A stretch of 53,856 nt of DNA, from positions 1 through 53,856 of the forward strand of contig NZ_LGKP01000023.1 in the NCBI RefSeq assembly GCF_001306135.1, in the 5' to 3' direction. The notes beneath the pieces were generated by a model that had not been told where the DNA came from, did not search any database, and saw nothing but the letters and a program-made list of their open reading frames with translations. Shown here piece after piece: positions 35,468-43,518 of this stretch; within the stretch, counting starts at the first letter, position 1, and every line of letters begins with the position of its first letter. The position numbers and the translations under genes were made by a program. The DNA comes from Herpetosiphon geysericola. Its GTDB lineage: Bacteria > Chloroflexota > Chloroflexia > Chloroflexales > Herpetosiphonaceae.

Positions 35468-35992
35468 ATGAAACGTTTAATTGCTTTGTTGGCGTTGGTG
35501 ATTATTTTTGCTCAGCCTGGGGTTAGCTCGGCCCACTCCAAATTGGTCAGTTCTACTCCTGCAGATGGCTCAAAATTGGCAAGCGCGCCAAGCGAAGTCG
35601 TTTTGACCTTCAATGACGAGTTGGAATCGGAAGGCTTGAAATTAAGCGTGACCGATGCAAGCGGCGCAGTCGTTGACACTGGCGATGGTCGGGTGGATTT
35701 GGCTGATACCGAACGCAAGACCATGCGCGTTTCGCTGAAATCGGGCTTGGGCACTGGCAGCTATACAGTTGCTTGGAGCGTAGTTGGCGATGATGGCCAC
35801 GAAGTAACTGGCTCAATTGGCTTTGCAGTGGGCGATGCTGCTCTGCCTGTAACTCCTGCCGAACCAGATCATCACACCCCTGGCTTGCCAGCAACTGGCA
35901 GCAATGGCTTCAACGTCGGCATGCTGTTGGCCGCAATCATCATTTTCATGGCTGCTGGCGTGGCTTTGCGCCGCCGCTCAGTCCGTGCCTAA
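35468..35992 (+). CDS. copC: CopC-domain copper-binding protein with LPXTG-type anchor
   Basis: Exported copper protein of 174 residues. The signal peptide (1-22) ends '...PGVSSA', leaving a His as first mature residue ('HSKLVSSTPADGSKL'), as in CopC copper sites; 'GDDGHEVTGSIGFAV' carries a second His. After a short 'PAEPDHHTPG' linker there is 'LPATG', a hydrophobic helix ('MLLAAIIIFMAAGVAL') and 'RRRSVRA', the arrangement of a sortase signal. No sortase gene is in the window. ATG at 35468 follows AAGGA by 8 bases. A terminator follows at 36014. Confidence 0.85.
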   Translation: MKRLIALLALVIIFAQPGVSSAHSKLVSSTPADGSKLASAPSEVVLTFNDELESEGLKLSVTDASGAVVDTGDGRVDLADTERKTMRVSLKSGLGTGSYTVAWSVVGDDGHEVTGSIGFAVGDAALPVTPAEPDHHTPGLPATGSNGFNVGMLLAAIIIFMAAGVALRRRSVRA

Positions 35993-36013
35993 ACGAGTAT
36001 TCTCGCTGATCCT

Positions 36014-36045
36014 GCGTGCTAGGTTTAGGCCTAGCACGCTTTTTT
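36014..36045 (+). terminator. Terminator after copC
   Basis: GCGTGCTAGG (36014-36023) pairs with CCTAGCACGC (36030-36039), followed by TTTTTT. It separates copC from the CopC-CopD gene. Confidence 0.92.
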
Positions 36046-36049
36046 ACTA

Positions 36050-36094
36050 TTGGGGATTGGATGGTTGGGGATTGGATGGTTGGGGATTGGGTGG
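36050..36094. repeat. 15-base tandem repeat, three units
   Basis: The unit ttggggattggatgg occurs three times in a row, the last with one A-to-G change. The rest of the gap to 36240 contains C-rich text such as 'gacccctagcccctgacccccgacccc' and its G-rich counterparts, but no gene. Confidence 0.85.
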
Positions 36095-36255
36095 TGCGAT
36101 TGAACAGATCGCGACCCCTAGCCCCTGACCCCCGACCCCTCGTTGGGATTGGCTGTTGGCTATGGGCTATTAAATTGGGTAGTAGGATTAACAGGATACT
36201 GACCCCTGACCTCCGATCCCCAATCCCCGACACCCACTATTAAGGAACGATAGAT

Positions 36256-37971
36256 ATGAAGCGGATTTTAGTTTTAGCTGTGTTGTTGCTCGGTTTATGG
36301 CCAAGCGTGGCGGCGGCCCATGCGTTGGTTATCGAGAGCAGCATTGTTGATGGCGCGGCGCTCGATGTTGCGCCACCTGAGGTTGTGCTGCGATTTAGCG
36401 AGCCGCTTGATCAAAGTTATAGCTCGTTGACGCTCTACAATGAGCAATCGCAGCCAATTGGGCTTGAGCAAACCACCTTTCCTGCCGCCGATAGTATGCA
36501 AGTGGCCTTGCCTGCCGAGCTGCGTCCAGGCGAATATACCTTAATTTACAAGGTGCTTTCGACTGCCGATGGCCATCGTTCTGCTGGCTCATTGCTGTTT
36601 AGCATTGGCACAGGAATCGTGCCAACCGCGCCTTCGGTCGAAGTCAGTGCAACTGCTGATGCTAGCCTCAGTTGGGGCGTGGTCAGTGGCCGTTCGATCG
36701 CCTTAACTGGCGGTTTGGGGGCAATCGGCGGCTTGGCGTGGTTGTTGATTTTGCTCTTGCCAGCGATTCAGCACAATCCTGAATCACGCTTGCCAATGCT
36801 GCTGCGGCCAACAATTTGGCTTACTCAATTAAGCTTGGTCTTGTTGCTGATTGGCTCGATTTGGGAATTTGTGGTGCGGGCCAGCGATTTTGGCGATGGC
36901 AGCTTGGCCTCAATTCAATATGCAGATGTGCTGTCGTCGATGGCAATTAGCCGTTGGGGCATTTTGGCGTTGATGCGCTTGGTTGCGATTACGCTCTTGA
37001 TTCCATTGACCTTCTTGGCTGCCTATCGCAAGCCAATGGGCTATCTGGCCTTGGGCTTGGCCTGTTTAAGTTTGTTGACGTTTAGCATGAGCGGCCATGC
37101 TGCGGCTAATATCGACGACCCAATTACGCCGGTTGCCTCTGATTGGCTGCATATGTTGACGGCGGCGGTTTGGTTTGGCGGCTTGATTGGCATGGCCTTG
37201 AGTGCGTGGGTCTTGCGCAACACTGAAGCCGCAGCCCGCAACAGCGCTTTGGCGTGGCTGATTGCCCGCTTTAGCCCATTGGCGTTGTTTAGCATTGCCT
37301 TGGTGGTGCTGACAGGCACGATGCGCACCTTCGATCAGCTGCCAACCTTGGCTGGTTTGTGGGAATCGCGCTACGGCCAAACATTGTTGGTTAAGTTGGC
37401 AGTGATGGTCGCCACGCTGGTGCTCGGTTTTTGGCATTGGCGCAAGCTTAATCCGCGCTTGCAAGCTGCCAAAGATCAAGCAACCGTGGTTAACATTGGC
37501 CTGACCTTGGGCTTGGAAAGTGCATTGGCAATTTGCGTGATTTTGGTTGCTAGCGCCCTGACCCAAACGCCGCATCCGGTTAAGGCCGCTCCCAGTGCAG
37601 GAGGAACTGCCCAACCAACCTTGCCTACGCCAACCCTGCGCGTGCCCCAGCCCTTGAATTTGTCGGCCCAGCAAGAAGGCTTGACCATGACCCTCTCTAT
37701 TGACGATAACCGTCCAGGTGAGCGTCGATTTAGGGCTAGCGTCAGCGATGCGAATGGCGTAATTCAGCCAGATCGAGTACGCTTACGTTTTGAATCGCTT
37801 GATCTCGAAGCTGGCCAACAAGTGGCAATTCTCGAAGCCGATGCTAATGGACTCTACAGTGCAACTTCGGGAGCGCTAAGCTTGGTTGGGCGCTGGAAGA
37901 TCGAAATGCAAGTGCGGCGGGTTAATCTGCCCGATGTCACTGCTGAATGGACTGTGGAGATAACGCGCTAA
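36256..37971 (+). CDS. CopC-CopD fusion with C-terminal YtkA-like domain
   Basis: Copper-transport membrane protein of 571 residues. Signal peptide (1-21) leaves His as first mature residue ('HALVIESSIVDGAAL'), then a CopC domain (about 22-120; 'LSTADGHRSAGSLLFSIG'). The CopD part has about eight transmembrane helices (about 145-425) with conserved His in 'MSGHAAAN' and 'DWLHMLTAAVWFGGLIG'. A soluble C-terminal beta domain (about 460-571; 'LTMTLSIDDNRPGERRF') resembles YtkA/FixH-like folds. CopC-CopD fusions (YcnJ type) are known to mediate copper uptake. Its stop overlaps the hisG start. Confidence 0.88.
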   Translation: MKRILVLAVLLLGLWPSVAAAHALVIESSIVDGAALDVAPPEVVLRFSEPLDQSYSSLTLYNEQSQPIGLEQTTFPAADSMQVALPAELRPGEYTLIYKVLSTADGHRSAGSLLFSIGTGIVPTAPSVEVSATADASLSWGVVSGRSIALTGGLGAIGGLAWLLILLLPAIQHNPESRLPMLLRPTIWLTQLSLVLLLIGSIWEFVVRASDFGDGSLASIQYADVLSSMAISRWGILALMRLVAITLLIPLTFLAAYRKPMGYLALGLACLSLLTFSMSGHAAANIDDPITPVASDWLHMLTAAVWFGGLIGMALSAWVLRNTEAAARNSALAWLIARFSPLALFSIALVVLTGTMRTFDQLPTLAGLWESRYGQTLLVKLAVMVATLVLGFWHWRKLNPRLQAAKDQATVVNIGLTLGLESALAICVILVASALTQTPHPVKAAPSAGGTAQPTLPTPTLRVPQPLNLSAQQEGLTMTLSIDDNRPGERRFRASVSDANGVIQPDRVRLRFESLDLEAGQQVAILEADANGLYSATSGALSLVGRWKIEMQVRRVNLPDVTAEWTVEITR

Positions 37972-38972
37972 TGCTACGTTTTGCTGTGCCTTCCAAAGGT
38001 GCTCTTGCTGATGATACGTTTCGCTTTTTCGAAAGCTGTGGCCTTAAAATCTCACGGCCAAATCCGCGCCGCTACACCGCTTCGATTAAAGCCTTGCCCG
38101 AGGTTGAGGTTTTGTTGAATCGCGTGCCCGATATTGTCGAGAAGGTCGCCGAAGGCTCGATCGATTTGGGCGTAAGCGGCTACGATCTGGTCGAGGAACT
38201 TGGCGGCGAAAGCGATGATCTAGTGGTGGTCTATAAAGATTTGGGCTTTGGCTATTGCGATTTGGTGCTGGCAGTGCCTGATCACTGGATTGACGTAACG
38301 TCATGGCGCGATGTGGCCGATTTGGCAGCAGAGTATGCACGCTCTGGCCGCCAACTGCGGATTGCAACCAAGTTTCCCAATTTGGTGCGCCAATGGTGCC
38401 ACCAACAAGGGATTAACGTGTTTGCTTTGATCGACTCGCAAGGAGCGACCGAAGCCGCGCCCTCGTTGGGCTATGCAGATATCATTGCCGATTTGACAGC
38501 CACTGGGACAACCCTCCGCGATAATCATCTCAAGATGATTCAAGGAGGCACGATTCTGCAAGCGCAAGCTGCATTAATTGCCAATCGGCGCTCACTGCGC
38601 GAAAGTTCGCAAAAACAACGGGTTGTCCAATCGATTTTAGAGCTGATCGAGGCCCGCCATCGCGCCAAAACCTATGTTTCGCTGATTGCCAATGTGCCAG
38701 GCGCTGATGTCGCCGATGTTGGCGCGCGGGTGGTCGCGCATCCAGCCTTGGCTGGCTTGCAAGGCCCAACGGTTTCGCCAGTGTGGAGCCGCGATGGTGG
38801 CGAAGGTTGGTACGCAGTATCGTTGGTCGTCGATAGCGCCAACATTCTACCAGCAATCGATCACCTGCGCTCGATTGGCTCAAGTGGGATTACGGTTTTG
38901 CCGGTGCACTATGTTTTTGCTGAACGCTCGCAAAGTTTTGCCGCATTGAGCGAATTAATGCACAAAAGCTAG
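37971..38972 (+). CDS. hisG: ATP phosphoribosyltransferase, long form
   Basis: First enzyme of histidine synthesis, joining ATP and phosphoribosyl pyrophosphate. The 333 residues start 'MLRFAVPSKGALADDTFRFF' and include 'EKVAEGSIDLGVSGYDLVEE', 'LRIATKFPNLVRQW', and the PRPP loop region 'ADIIADLTATGTTLRDNHL', with a C-terminal regulatory domain of the long, HisZ-independent form. The ATG overlaps the stop of the CopC-CopD gene (TAATG). No other his gene is nearby, so it is detached from a his operon. The rvt-like gene starts 29 bases downstream. Confidence 0.95.
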   Translation: MLRFAVPSKGALADDTFRFFESCGLKISRPNPRRYTASIKALPEVEVLLNRVPDIVEKVAEGSIDLGVSGYDLVEELGGESDDLVVVYKDLGFGYCDLVLAVPDHWIDVTSWRDVADLAAEYARSGRQLRIATKFPNLVRQWCHQQGINVFALIDSQGATEAAPSLGYADIIADLTATGTTLRDNHLKMIQGGTILQAQAALIANRRSLRESSQKQRVVQSILELIEARHRAKTYVSLIANVPGADVADVGARVVAHPALAGLQGPTVSPVWSRDGGEGWYAVSLVVDSANILPAIDHLRSIGSSGITVLPVHYVFAERSQSFAALSELMHKS

Positions 38973-39001
38973 CAGAATGTGGCTCCTTGCTGGAGGCACT
39001 G

Positions 39002-41362
39002 ATGTTAACTGCAACTGAACAATTGGTAACTGCAATTAAATTGCGCGAGTTGGGCTTGCAACGTGAGCAAGCCCTTGCAACCTATGCTGAAATTAGCCAA
39101 CAATTAGCTACACTTGAACAACCCCATGCCCGCATCAATCTGCTCCAGGAGCAGTTGCAACAATTAACCTTTGCCAAACAGCCGCTGCACCCGAGCATTA
39201 GCAACATGCGTTTATTAAGCGATCCGGCTACGCCTGCGAGCCAAGAATTAACCGCTTGGTGGTCGGCTGAGCTTGAGCGTGAATTGGCCAGTGGTCAGCT
39301 GCGCGCTGAATTGGTCTCGATATTTGGCGCAGTATTCCAAGAGTGGCTTGATAATGCTGAAACTGATGCGCCACATGCTGAGCAGGCCCAGCGCTTGGTC
39401 GAACGAATTAATCAGCCTGGGATGGCAACCAAGCACGGGCCAGTGCTGGATCTGATTTTTCACGATCAGCTTGATCCTGAAAGCCGCGCCGAATTAACTA
39501 CATTGCTGCATGCTGAGCCAGCGTTGCTTGATGATGATCTGCGCGCTGCGATGCTGCGGCGGATTGCCAACGATAGCTTTTATAGCGCCGCCACCCGCGC
39601 CGAGGCGCGCCAAATCTTGGGCGATCCGATTATGCTCAAAGAATTGGGCGATGCCTTGTTGTTGCTGCGTGAGCATTTGGCTAACTGGCGCTGGCCCAAG
39701 GCTGGCGTTGCCGCAGTGGCCCAATATGCACGAACCAAATGGCGCTTGTTTTTGCAAGAAGATCTACTGACTGCGTGTTTGCACTACCTCGTTGCTGAGC
39801 AGTGGCAAGCCTATTTTGCCAAATTCTGCCAGCTCAACAACACGTTGCGCTTGAAAAAACTCAAGCGCATTGCCCAAGATCGCGGCTATGATCGCGATTT
39901 GAATAAGCTAATTGCTGAAAGCTACACGCTTGCCAAAAGTGTGAATTTGTGGCATCGCCTGCGTCGTCCGCTGGCCCACGATGCTGCTGAACAGCTCGAA
40001 TTGTATGGCAATTCCAGTTCAATTTTTGCCAGTCGGGCCAGCGAAATTCAGCGTTTGCAACAATGGAGCCAATTGGCCGAATACGATGCGCAGTATGCGC
40101 ATAATCTCGAAATTGCCCTGCGTTTGATCAACGCCGAAATTCAGCTTGGCCTGCATGCCACTCCCGATCAACCAATCTATGTGCTCAAAACCGATTTTCG
40201 CGATTATTATCCTTCGCTCAATCAGCAATTTGTGCTCGATATATTGCAGCGCATGGGGCTGAGCGAGCAGCAACTTGGCTTTTTTGCTGAGTATATGGCT
40301 GTGCCGTTGCACGTCAATCAGCAAGCGACTCAACAACAGATTGGCCTGCCCAATCATCGACCAATTTCAGACATCTTGGGCGAATTGGTGTTGCGGTTGC
40401 TGGAGCAATATCTTGAACTGCATGCTCATGTGCAAATCGTGCGCTTCGTTGATGACCTGACGATTATTGCCACTGATTCCGAGGAACTTGTGCTAGCTTG
40501 GCGGGCCTTGCAAACCTGGTGTGCCAGCTGTGGCTTGGCTTTGAATCAACAAAAAACTGGCGCAATCGCGATTAATGGTCAATTGCCAAGTGAATTGCCG
40601 CAACAAGCGCCGCATTGGCTCTTTTTGACCCTTGATAACGCTGGCTCGTGGCAACTTGATCAACGCTTGATTCGCGAATATATTAACCAAACCACTCAAG
40701 CGATCACAAATACACCTGCAATTCTTAATAAAATTGAGGTGTATAATGGGGCTTGCAGCTACCTATGCCAAGCAATTGGCCTACGGGTCAACCTTGGCGC
40801 CAGGCATAGGGAGCAGGTGCGCACGACCTTATGGCGTTATGGTCAACAAGTTATCCAACAAGGCAGCATGGTGGCCTATGTTGGTGATTTGATTCGTCAG
40901 CGTTTGCAGAGTCGTGTGCAATTGCCAGAGGCTTGGTTTCATTGGCCAATGACGGCTGGTGGTTTGGGCATTCAACAACCGTTGATCATCGCTCATAGCT
41001 ACCAAGAAGCGTGGCAAACACTATCAGCACCAACCGCGCCAGCAGAACGCTCAGCTTGGTGGCAACAAAACGATAATCCATGGGCTAGTTTTTATCGGCA
41101 TTGGTTGCAAACAATTGAGCCAAGCGAACCAGAAGCCAACAGCGTACTTACGTCATTAACTGACGATTTTATTGCTCGTGGCGGCGAAGTGCGCGCAAGC
41201 GAACAAGCTGGTTTATCTGCCTACTGGCGTTGGATCTTGGCATTGTATGGGCCGCAAATTCTTGAACGTTGTGGAAGTTTTCGGTTTCTGTTCACAGAAC
41301 TTGTGCCACTCCAATTAATTGCTCGTAAATCCGCCAATAGATTGCATGGTACGCTCGAATAA
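39002..41362 (+). CDS. rvt: Cellular reverse-transcriptase-related protein (rvt type)
   Basis: Predicted template-dependent nucleotide polymerase of 786 residues. The RT palm motifs are visible: A 'KTDFRDYYPSL' (Asp398), B 'GLPNHRPISDILGEL' (448-462), C 'VRFVDDLTIIA' (Asp484, Asp485), D 'CGLALNQQKTGAI' (510-522). N-terminal to the palm are about 390 residues including a Leu/Gln-rich coiled coil (about 1-60); about 260 residues follow. There is no group II intron maturase, endonuclease or retron element. The motif B form H-x-x-x-S-D-x-L-G-E and the long flanks recall rvt genes, single-copy RT relatives of eukaryotes reported in bacteria from Herpetosiphon (recalled). ATG at 39002 is set by GGAGG 5 bases upstream, not the frame start at 38987. 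An unclassified defence RT is the main alternative. Confidence 0.8.
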   Translation: MLTATEQLVTAIKLRELGLQREQALATYAEISQQLATLEQPHARINLLQEQLQQLTFAKQPLHPSISNMRLLSDPATPASQELTAWWSAELERELASGQLRAELVSIFGAVFQEWLDNAETDAPHAEQAQRLVERINQPGMATKHGPVLDLIFHDQLDPESRAELTTLLHAEPALLDDDLRAAMLRRIANDSFYSAATRAEARQILGDPIMLKELGDALLLLREHLANWRWPKAGVAAVAQYARTKWRLFLQEDLLTACLHYLVAEQWQAYFAKFCQLNNTLRLKKLKRIAQDRGYDRDLNKLIAESYTLAKSVNLWHRLRRPLAHDAAEQLELYGNSSSIFASRASEIQRLQQWSQLAEYDAQYAHNLEIALRLINAEIQLGLHATPDQPIYVLKTDFRDYYPSLNQQFVLDILQRMGLSEQQLGFFAEYMAVPLHVNQQATQQQIGLPNHRPISDILGELVLRLLEQYLELHAHVQIVRFVDDLTIIATDSEELVLAWRALQTWCASCGLALNQQKTGAIAINGQLPSELPQQAPHWLFLTLDNAGSWQLDQRLIREYINQTTQAITNTPAILNKIEVYNGACSYLCQAIGLRVNLGARHREQVRTTLWRYGQQVIQQGSMVAYVGDLIRQRLQSRVQLPEAWFHWPMTAGGLGIQQPLIIAHSYQEAWQTLSAPTAPAERSAWWQQNDNPWASFYRHWLQTIEPSEPEANSVLTSLTDDFIARGGEVRASEQAGLSAYWRWILALYGPQILERCGSFRFLFTELVPLQLIARKSANRLHGTLE

Positions 41363-41442
41363 AATTCCACGTGGGCAAATCTCCATTCACTACCCGATTG
41401 CCATTTAATGGTTGCCTTTATTAATATTAATCAAGCATTAGC

Positions 41443-41532
41443 AAGGTGATTAATAACTCCTACAGGGGATAGTTAATCACCTCGGAATAGCAGGCTTAAT
41501 CACCTTTTTCTACTCCCTTGCCTGTGATTAAC
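41443..41532 (+). promoter_or_regulatory. Alternative hairpins downstream of the rvt-like gene
   Basis: The arm AGGTGATTAA at 41444-41453 can pair perfectly with TTAATCACCT at either 41473-41482 or 41496-41505. The second is followed by a T run (TTTTTC), as in a terminator. The second copy can instead pair with GTGATTAA at 41524-41531. The order of arms is therefore minus, plus, plus, minus. It may be the rvt terminator, a switch, or tandem operator sites of a dimeric protein. Confidence 0.55.
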
Positions 41533-41557
41533 AACGCTAGCTAGCTATGTTAGTATT

Positions 41558-41596
41558 TGTAAACGTTTACACATATTAAAAAGCCCTAACTATACT
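41558..41596 (+). promoter_or_regulatory. LacI-type palindrome overlapping a promoter
   Basis: TGTAAACGTTTACA at 41558-41571 is a perfect 14-base palindrome with the central CG of LacI-family operators. TTTACA inside it and TATACT at 41591-41596 could act as -35 and -10, although 19 bases apart. The kinase-HAD pair begins at 41757. A repressor bound here would block polymerase. Confidence 0.55.
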
Positions 41597-41608
41597 GTGA
41601 GCAAGTCA

Positions 41609-41636
41609 AGCCTATTCAACCATTGCTGAATAGGCT
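41609..41636 (+). promoter_or_regulatory. Leader hairpin upstream of the kinase-HAD pair
   Basis: AGCCTATTCA (41609-41618) pairs perfectly with TGAATAGGCT (41627-41636) around an 8-base loop, just after the presumed transcription start. No T run follows. The remaining leader to 41756 holds nothing else recognisable. Confidence 0.45.
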
Positions 41637-41756
41637 GTGACAGCGAAGCTTCAAGTAGTTTGGCGCTGTCCATTCTAGCCATTCCCCACTGCGCGGCAAT
41701 GTGAGCCGCTTAACCAATGGTGGTGGAACTCGTATAAAGGAAGGAGCGGGCGAACG

Positions 41757-42767
41757 ATGACGATCATGCTGCTCTCAGATCATCGCGCATTTCCTGCGCT
41801 ACGTGATCAAGCCCTGCCAAGTTTGGGGATTTTCACGTTACACCCAACGTTCAATGTCGAACCAATTATGAACACTCCCAGTGTGCAGCGCGTCCACGAG
41901 GCCCACAGCGGAGTCCACGTGGTTATTAAGTCGTTTGAGCATAAAACTGGCTTAGATGGCCGCCGTTTTTTGCCAGCCTATTCGCGAGCCTTATTGAGCC
42001 GCGAAGCCACCACCTTGGCCCAATTGCACGCGCTTGGGTTTGCCCAAGCACCCTATCTTGTGCCCCGCCCACTTGCCACCGACCCTGAGCGCCTGTTGCT
42101 GATTACTGAATGGTTGCCAGGCCAAAGTTGGGGCGCGATTCTCGAAACCACCTTGCAAACCCGCAATTTAGGCCCATTGATGGCCTATGTCGATACGATT
42201 ACTGGTTGGCTAGCAACCTTGCACCGCCGTACTGCCACCACCGATAGCATTGATGTAACCAATGCATGGGAATATTGGGAAAAATTGCTACGCCAATTGC
42301 GTGGCCAAGGTTTGCTGAACCATGCTGCATTGGCCAATTTGCGCATGCTGCAAGCCCATTGGGCAGCCAGCGGCGTGCTCGAACAAGGCTTGCGTTCGAT
42401 GATTCATGGCGATGCAACGCCAGCCAATATGCTGTTTACCGCCCCCGCTGAACTTGCATTAATCGATTGGGAGCGATCCCGCCACGATGATCCAGCGATT
42501 GATATTGGCTGTATGGTGGCCGAATTGAAGCATGCCTTCTTCAACATGCTTGGTGATGCAACTGCTGCCGAGTGGCTGATTCGGCGGGTCTATGATCGCT
42601 ATGGCTTGTTGAATGATTTTGATCAGGCAGAATTTGCCTCATTTACCCAGCGTGGTCAATTTTATATGGGCTGCTATTTGCTGCGGATTGCCCGCAACGA
42701 ATGGTTTAGCTGGGACTATCGCCAACGCTTAGTGGCGGAGGCGCAGGCATGTCTGGTCGTCCGCTAG
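41757..42767 (+). CDS. Aminoglycoside phosphotransferase-family kinase
   Basis: Predicted small-molecule kinase of 336 residues with the APH fold. The N-lobe includes 'GVHVVIKSFEHKTGLDGRRF', with Lys as probable ATP contact, then 'LLLITEWLPGQSW'. The C-lobe has the catalytic 'MIHGDATPANMLF' (Asp and Asn) and metal-binding 'ALIDWERSRHDDPAIDIG'. Substrates of relatives include aminoglycosides, choline, homoserine and fructosamine; nothing here points to drug resistance. AAGGAG lies 10 bases before the ATG; a Met near residue 39 is a weaker alternative start. Its last 19 bases overlap the HAD gene, so the two are coupled. Confidence 0.82.
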   Translation: MTIMLLSDHRAFPALRDQALPSLGIFTLHPTFNVEPIMNTPSVQRVHEAHSGVHVVIKSFEHKTGLDGRRFLPAYSRALLSREATTLAQLHALGFAQAPYLVPRPLATDPERLLLITEWLPGQSWGAILETTLQTRNLGPLMAYVDTITGWLATLHRRTATTDSIDVTNAWEYWEKLLRQLRGQGLLNHAALANLRMLQAHWAASGVLEQGLRSMIHGDATPANMLFTAPAELALIDWERSRHDDPAIDIGCMVAELKHAFFNMLGDATAAEWLIRRVYDRYGLLNDFDQAEFASFTQRGQFYMGCYLLRIARNEWFSWDYRQRLVAEAQACLVVR

Positions 42768-43462
42768 TCTTGTTTGATGTCTATGGCACGCTGGTTGATG
42801 TGCACACCGATGAGCATCAACCAGCGCTGTGGCAACATTTGGCCCAGTGGTTGCGCTATCGAGGCGTGGCTTGCACTGCTGAATATTTACATACGCGCTA
42901 TTTTGCTACTATGCAAGCCAATTTGCCAGCTCACGAACGCTATCCCGAATGGCAAACAGAACAGGTTTGGGCTAGTTTGCTGGCCGAGTTTGGGCTTGAT
43001 CCTGCTGAGGCTGTTAGCATGAGCCAATTATTGCGGGTGCTGAGCATCAAGCATCTGCGGCTTTTTCCTGAAACTAAGCAAGCCTTGGAACTTTTGCGCC
43101 AGCACTACCAACTTGGCATTGTTTCTGATGCTCAACGAGTAATTGTGCTGGCCGAATTGGCTGAACTAGGCATAGGCGAGTATTTTGCGCCAATTATCAT
43201 TTCCTCGGATTATGCTTATCGCAAGCCCGACCCGCGTTTGTTTGGCCATGCCTTGGCTCAAGTGCCAACTTCCGCAACCAAAATTTGGTATATTGGCGAT
43301 AATGTATTGCGCGATGTTCAAGGCGCGCAGCTCGCTGGGTTGCATGCAGCCTGGGTTAAGCGCCCGCAAGCCACCACTGAAGCCTCGCAGCACACCCCCG
43401 ATTTGATTGTGCCCGATTTGCTGAGCTTTGTTCGCCATCTCATCGAGCAGCACTCAACATAA
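42749..43462 (+). CDS. HAD-family hydrolase
   Basis: Predicted phosphatase of 237 residues in the haloacid dehalogenase superfamily. Motif I 'VLFDVYGTLVDVH' carries the nucleophile Asp (Asp9), with the more usual second Asp replaced by Tyr (DVYGT), as in dehalogenase-like and some phosphatase members. Motif II 'LGIVSDAQ', Lys in 'YRKPDPRLFGHAL', and motif IV 'IWYIGDNVLRDVQGA' follow. A helical C1 cap spans about 20-95. It overlaps the upstream kinase gene, so the two likely act on one metabolite. A hairpin follows at 43464. Confidence 0.87.
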   Translation: MSGRPLVLFDVYGTLVDVHTDEHQPALWQHLAQWLRYRGVACTAEYLHTRYFATMQANLPAHERYPEWQTEQVWASLLAEFGLDPAEAVSMSQLLRVLSIKHLRLFPETKQALELLRQHYQLGIVSDAQRVIVLAELAELGIGEYFAPIIISSDYAYRKPDPRLFGHALAQVPTSATKIWYIGDNVLRDVQGAQLAGLHAAWVKRPQATTEASQHTPDLIVPDLLSFVRHLIEQHST

Positions 43463-43463
43463 A

Positions 43464-43494
43464 ACGAACGCAGTCGTTAACAACTGCGCTCGTC
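43464..43494. terminator. Bidirectional hairpin between convergent genes
   Basis: ACGA-A-CGCAGT pairs with ACTGCG-C-TCGT around CGTTAACA. On the minus strand it is followed by TTTTATG, so it best serves the secreted-repeat gene; it may also end the HAD transcript. Confidence 0.6.
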
Positions 43495-43518
43495 AAAGCT
43501 AGCGATTAATGCTTATGC

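Noticed and set aside
37971-38972. hisG as part of a histidine operon
   Set aside because: No other his gene lies on either side; the neighbours are copper-transport and RT-like genes.
39002-41362. The RT gene as a retron, group II intron or retrotransposon ORF
   Set aside because: No maturase, endonuclease or integrase part, no intron domain V or msr/msd-like RNA is recognised nearby, and the gene fits into the hisG transcription unit.
41757-42767. The APH-fold kinase as an antibiotic-resistance gene
   Set aside because: Only generic kinase motifs are seen, and the overlap with a HAD phosphatase suggests ordinary metabolism.
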